NCBI GenBank assembly: GCA_031265635.1
Contig: JAISCK010000196.1
Span: 1 to 5,926 of the forward strand
Length of the DNA: 5,926 bases
DNA from: Spirochaetaceae bacterium
GTDB lineage: Bacteria > Spirochaetota > Spirochaetia > Treponematales > Breznakiellaceae
Direction: 5' to 3'
Shown: one piece after another, positions 4,478 to 5,926 of the stretch
Position numbering within the stretch: position 1 is the first letter of the stretch
How the letters are laid out: the number at the start of each line of letters is the position of its first letter
Made by a program: the position numbers and the translations under genes
The notes under the pieces: model-generated
The model's database searches: none
Told to the model about the DNA's origin: nothing
What the model saw: only the letters and a program-made list of their open reading frames with translations

Positions 4478-5926
4478 ATGCCTTTTCTTCTCGCCGTCCC
4501 CGTCAGGTGGTTCATCCCCCCCCTTGCCGGGGCTTTGATAGGTTTTATTACCAATGTAATCGCCATCAAAATGCTTTTCAGGCCCCTCAGGGAGATTCGC
4601 GTCTTCGGCCTGCGCCTTCCCTTTACGCCGGGCATACTTCCCCGGGGAAGGCACACGCTTGCCCTGAGCATAGGCGCCATGACCGAAAAGCATCTCCTTA
4701 CCGGGGAACTTTTGCGGAAGCGCCTCGACGACGCTGAATTCCGCGGCCCCATGTTCAACCTGGTTTCCCTGGCAAGCGAAGGCTTTTTCTCCCGCCCGCT
4801 GGAAGACAATCCCTGGTTTGTGCCCGGACACGAAACAGGCACGCCCTTGGGCGCACCCTCAGGCGAACCCTCGGAAGCCGCCCGGTTCTTTGCCCGGCTC
4901 ATACGCCCGGTCCTTGATTCGCCCCTTGTGGATGAGGCCGTTCTCGCGCTCTGTTCGGCCTTTATGGCAAAAAGCCGGGGGAAAACCCTGCGGGCCGTAC
5001 TCGGCGGGGAAAAATCCGCCCTGCTTGTACAAAAACTGGCCGGCCTTGCCTCGCCGGGTTTCGGGGGCGGGACTTTTTCCCCGGCCCTTGCCGCTTTGTT
5101 CAAACGGCAGTACCCGTCCATGGTCCGTTCCCTCATAACGCTGCTCCGGGGCAAAGAGGTCCACGCCGAACTCGAAGCCCAGGGGAGGATTTTTCTTTCC
5201 GGCGCGATACTCAGGCTCAACGCCGTGCAGCGTTTTTTTATTTCGGCGGGCCAGTACGACAGAACCCTCAGCGAAAGAATGGGGGAAATTGTCGATGATT
5301 TTATAGACCAGCTTGAAAAGGGCCTGGACGGCGAGCAGGCGCGGGAGAAGGCGGACGGGTTTTTCCGCGACCATGTTTCTGATTTTCTTGAAAAAAACAG
5401 CGAAGGTTCCGGGTCCCTGCTTGAAGCCCCCCTTTCAGCCTTTCTCGATACGGACAGCGGCGAGGTGTTCGCCTTCCTTCTCAGGTTCTTTGCCTCCGCC
5501 CTGCCTGAGAATCCCGGGGCATTGGGGGAGGAGGAAGCCGCCGGGCTCCTGGCCTCGCTGCTGCGCCGCAAGGCCGGGGACGAAACAGGCATGGCCCTGG
5601 CCCTGGACGCTTTTTTTCGCGGGCGCCGGAAGGACAATCTTTCGGGGCTGCTCGGCCTTGACCGGGACAGGAAGGCCGCGATGGACAGGCGCGTTACCGG
5701 CGCCCTGCTTGAGGGGATAAAGAAAAGCTCTGACGACATACTCGCTTCCCTTGCCATAAAAACCATTGTCGCCGCGAAAATAGATTCTCTTGATATGCTT
5801 GAAGTCGAAAAAATGATTCTCGATATCATGGCCGATAAGTTCAAATGGATAGACCTTTTCGGCGCCATACTGGGCGGCCTTATCGGCCTCTTCCAGGTGC
5901 TGTCAAGCGGCCTTCTTCCGCCCTGA
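4478..5926 (+). CDS. DUF445 family membrane protein
   Basis: The product has 482 residues, complete, with TGA as the last three bases of the window. The N-terminus holds the family signature: a membrane segment (about 11-32) containing G-A-L-I-G-F-I-T-N-V-I-A-I-K-M-L-F-R-P (18-36), then L-P-F-T-P-G-I-L-P-R-G-R (47-58). The C-terminus carries the matching family end: an acidic helix (V-E-K-M-I-L-D-I-M-A, 443-452), then F-K-W-I-D-L-F-G-A-I-L-G-G-L-I-G-L-F-Q-V-L (455-475), a second membrane helix. Both membrane anchors are therefore at the chain ends, with a mostly helical domain of about 390 residues between them. Bacillus YheB/YtxL-type relatives are nearer 370-450 residues, so the centre is somewhat enlarged; 116-135 is a Gly/Pro/Ser/acidic low-complexity stretch. 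The family's biochemical function is not established. ATG 4478 follows the lipoprotein TAG with no gap, and no good ribosome binding site is seen. Confidence 0.9.
   Translation: MPFLLAVPVRWFIPPLAGALIGFITNVIAIKMLFRPLREIRVFGLRLPFTPGILPRGRHTLALSIGAMTEKHLLTGELLRKRLDDAEFRGPMFNLVSLASEGFFSRPLEDNPWFVPGHETGTPLGAPSGEPSEAARFFARLIRPVLDSPLVDEAVLALCSAFMAKSRGKTLRAVLGGEKSALLVQKLAGLASPGFGGGTFSPALAALFKRQYPSMVRSLITLLRGKEVHAELEAQGRIFLSGAILRLNAVQRFFISAGQYDRTLSERMGEIVDDFIDQLEKGLDGEQAREKADGFFRDHVSDFLEKNSEGSGSLLEAPLSAFLDTDSGEVFAFLLRFFASALPENPGALGEEEAAGLLASLLRRKAGDETGMALALDAFFRGRRKDNLSGLLGLDRDRKAAMDRRVTGALLEGIKKSSDDILASLAIKTIVAAKIDSLDMLEVEKMILDIMADKFKWIDLFGAILGGLIGLFQVLSSGLLPP

Noticed and set aside
4103..4831. 242-residue - strand frame across the lipoprotein and DUF445 start
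   Set aside because: Low-complexity Gly/Lys/Pro composition, antisense to both the lipobox and the DUF445 signature; a shadow.
4830..5592. Repeated 11-mer CGAAACAGGCA in the DUF445 gene
   Set aside because: Two copies only, both encoding a local E-T-G run in unrelated contexts; likely chance.
4474..5868. 464-residue open frame on the - strand opposite the DUF445 gene
   Set aside because: Very rich in Ser, Arg and Ala with no recognisable domain; it is antisense to a gene with strong family motifs. GC-rich codon use leaves the opposite frame free of stops.
1..5926. Search for tRNA/rRNA, CRISPR, insertion sequence ends, riboswitches and origins
   Set aside because: No repeat arrays, terminal inverted repeats, transposase motifs or long structured non-coding stretches are visible; nearly all bases are coding.

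Overview
The window is a compact bacterial chromosome segment, clearly above 50% GC by eye, with no RNA genes, mobile elements or CRISPR arrays and no gene-free stretch over 300 bases. It holds one gene tail and seven complete protein genes. The best guess for the source is a Spirochaetota member, perhaps a GC-richer treponeme relative. That guess rests on the relaxed lipobox, the many small envelope proteins without close familiar relatives, and the overall style; it is an inference and not proven by any marker gene.

Region 1 (1-3066, + strand) is a co-directional run. It starts with the C-terminal tail of an unrecognised protein. Next come a secreted DUF4139-like protein (200-1375), an exported UPF0489/arginase-fold-like protein (1382-2182), a four-helix membrane protein of unknown function (2230-2637) and a MutT-type Nudix hydrolase (2641-3066). 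Spacing is 14, 6, 47 and 3 nt. The 47-nt gap carries a plausible sigma-70-type promoter that would start transcription only a few bases before the ATG of the membrane protein.

Region 2 (3070-4086, - strand) is a single gene converging on the Nudix gene with 3 nt between the stop codons. Its product has a signal peptide, a beta-barrel-like sequence ending in Phe, and all four residues of the omptin protease active site (Asp-x-Asp and Asp-Glu-His) in matching contexts. It is the most striking gene here.

Region 3 (4088-5926, + strand) is transcribed divergently from the omptin-like gene. It encodes a small SH3-like lipoprotein followed, with a TAGATG stop/start junction, by a large DUF445 membrane protein. 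The start codons of the lipoprotein and the omptin-like gene are separated by a single base. Promoter-like hexamers for each lie inside the other's coding region, which suggests two leaderless or nearly leaderless transcripts.

Together, six of the seven complete genes encode exported, outer-membrane, lipoprotein or membrane proteins. The segment therefore looks like an envelope-biology neighbourhood with one nucleotide-pool sanitation enzyme; no defined pathway connects them.
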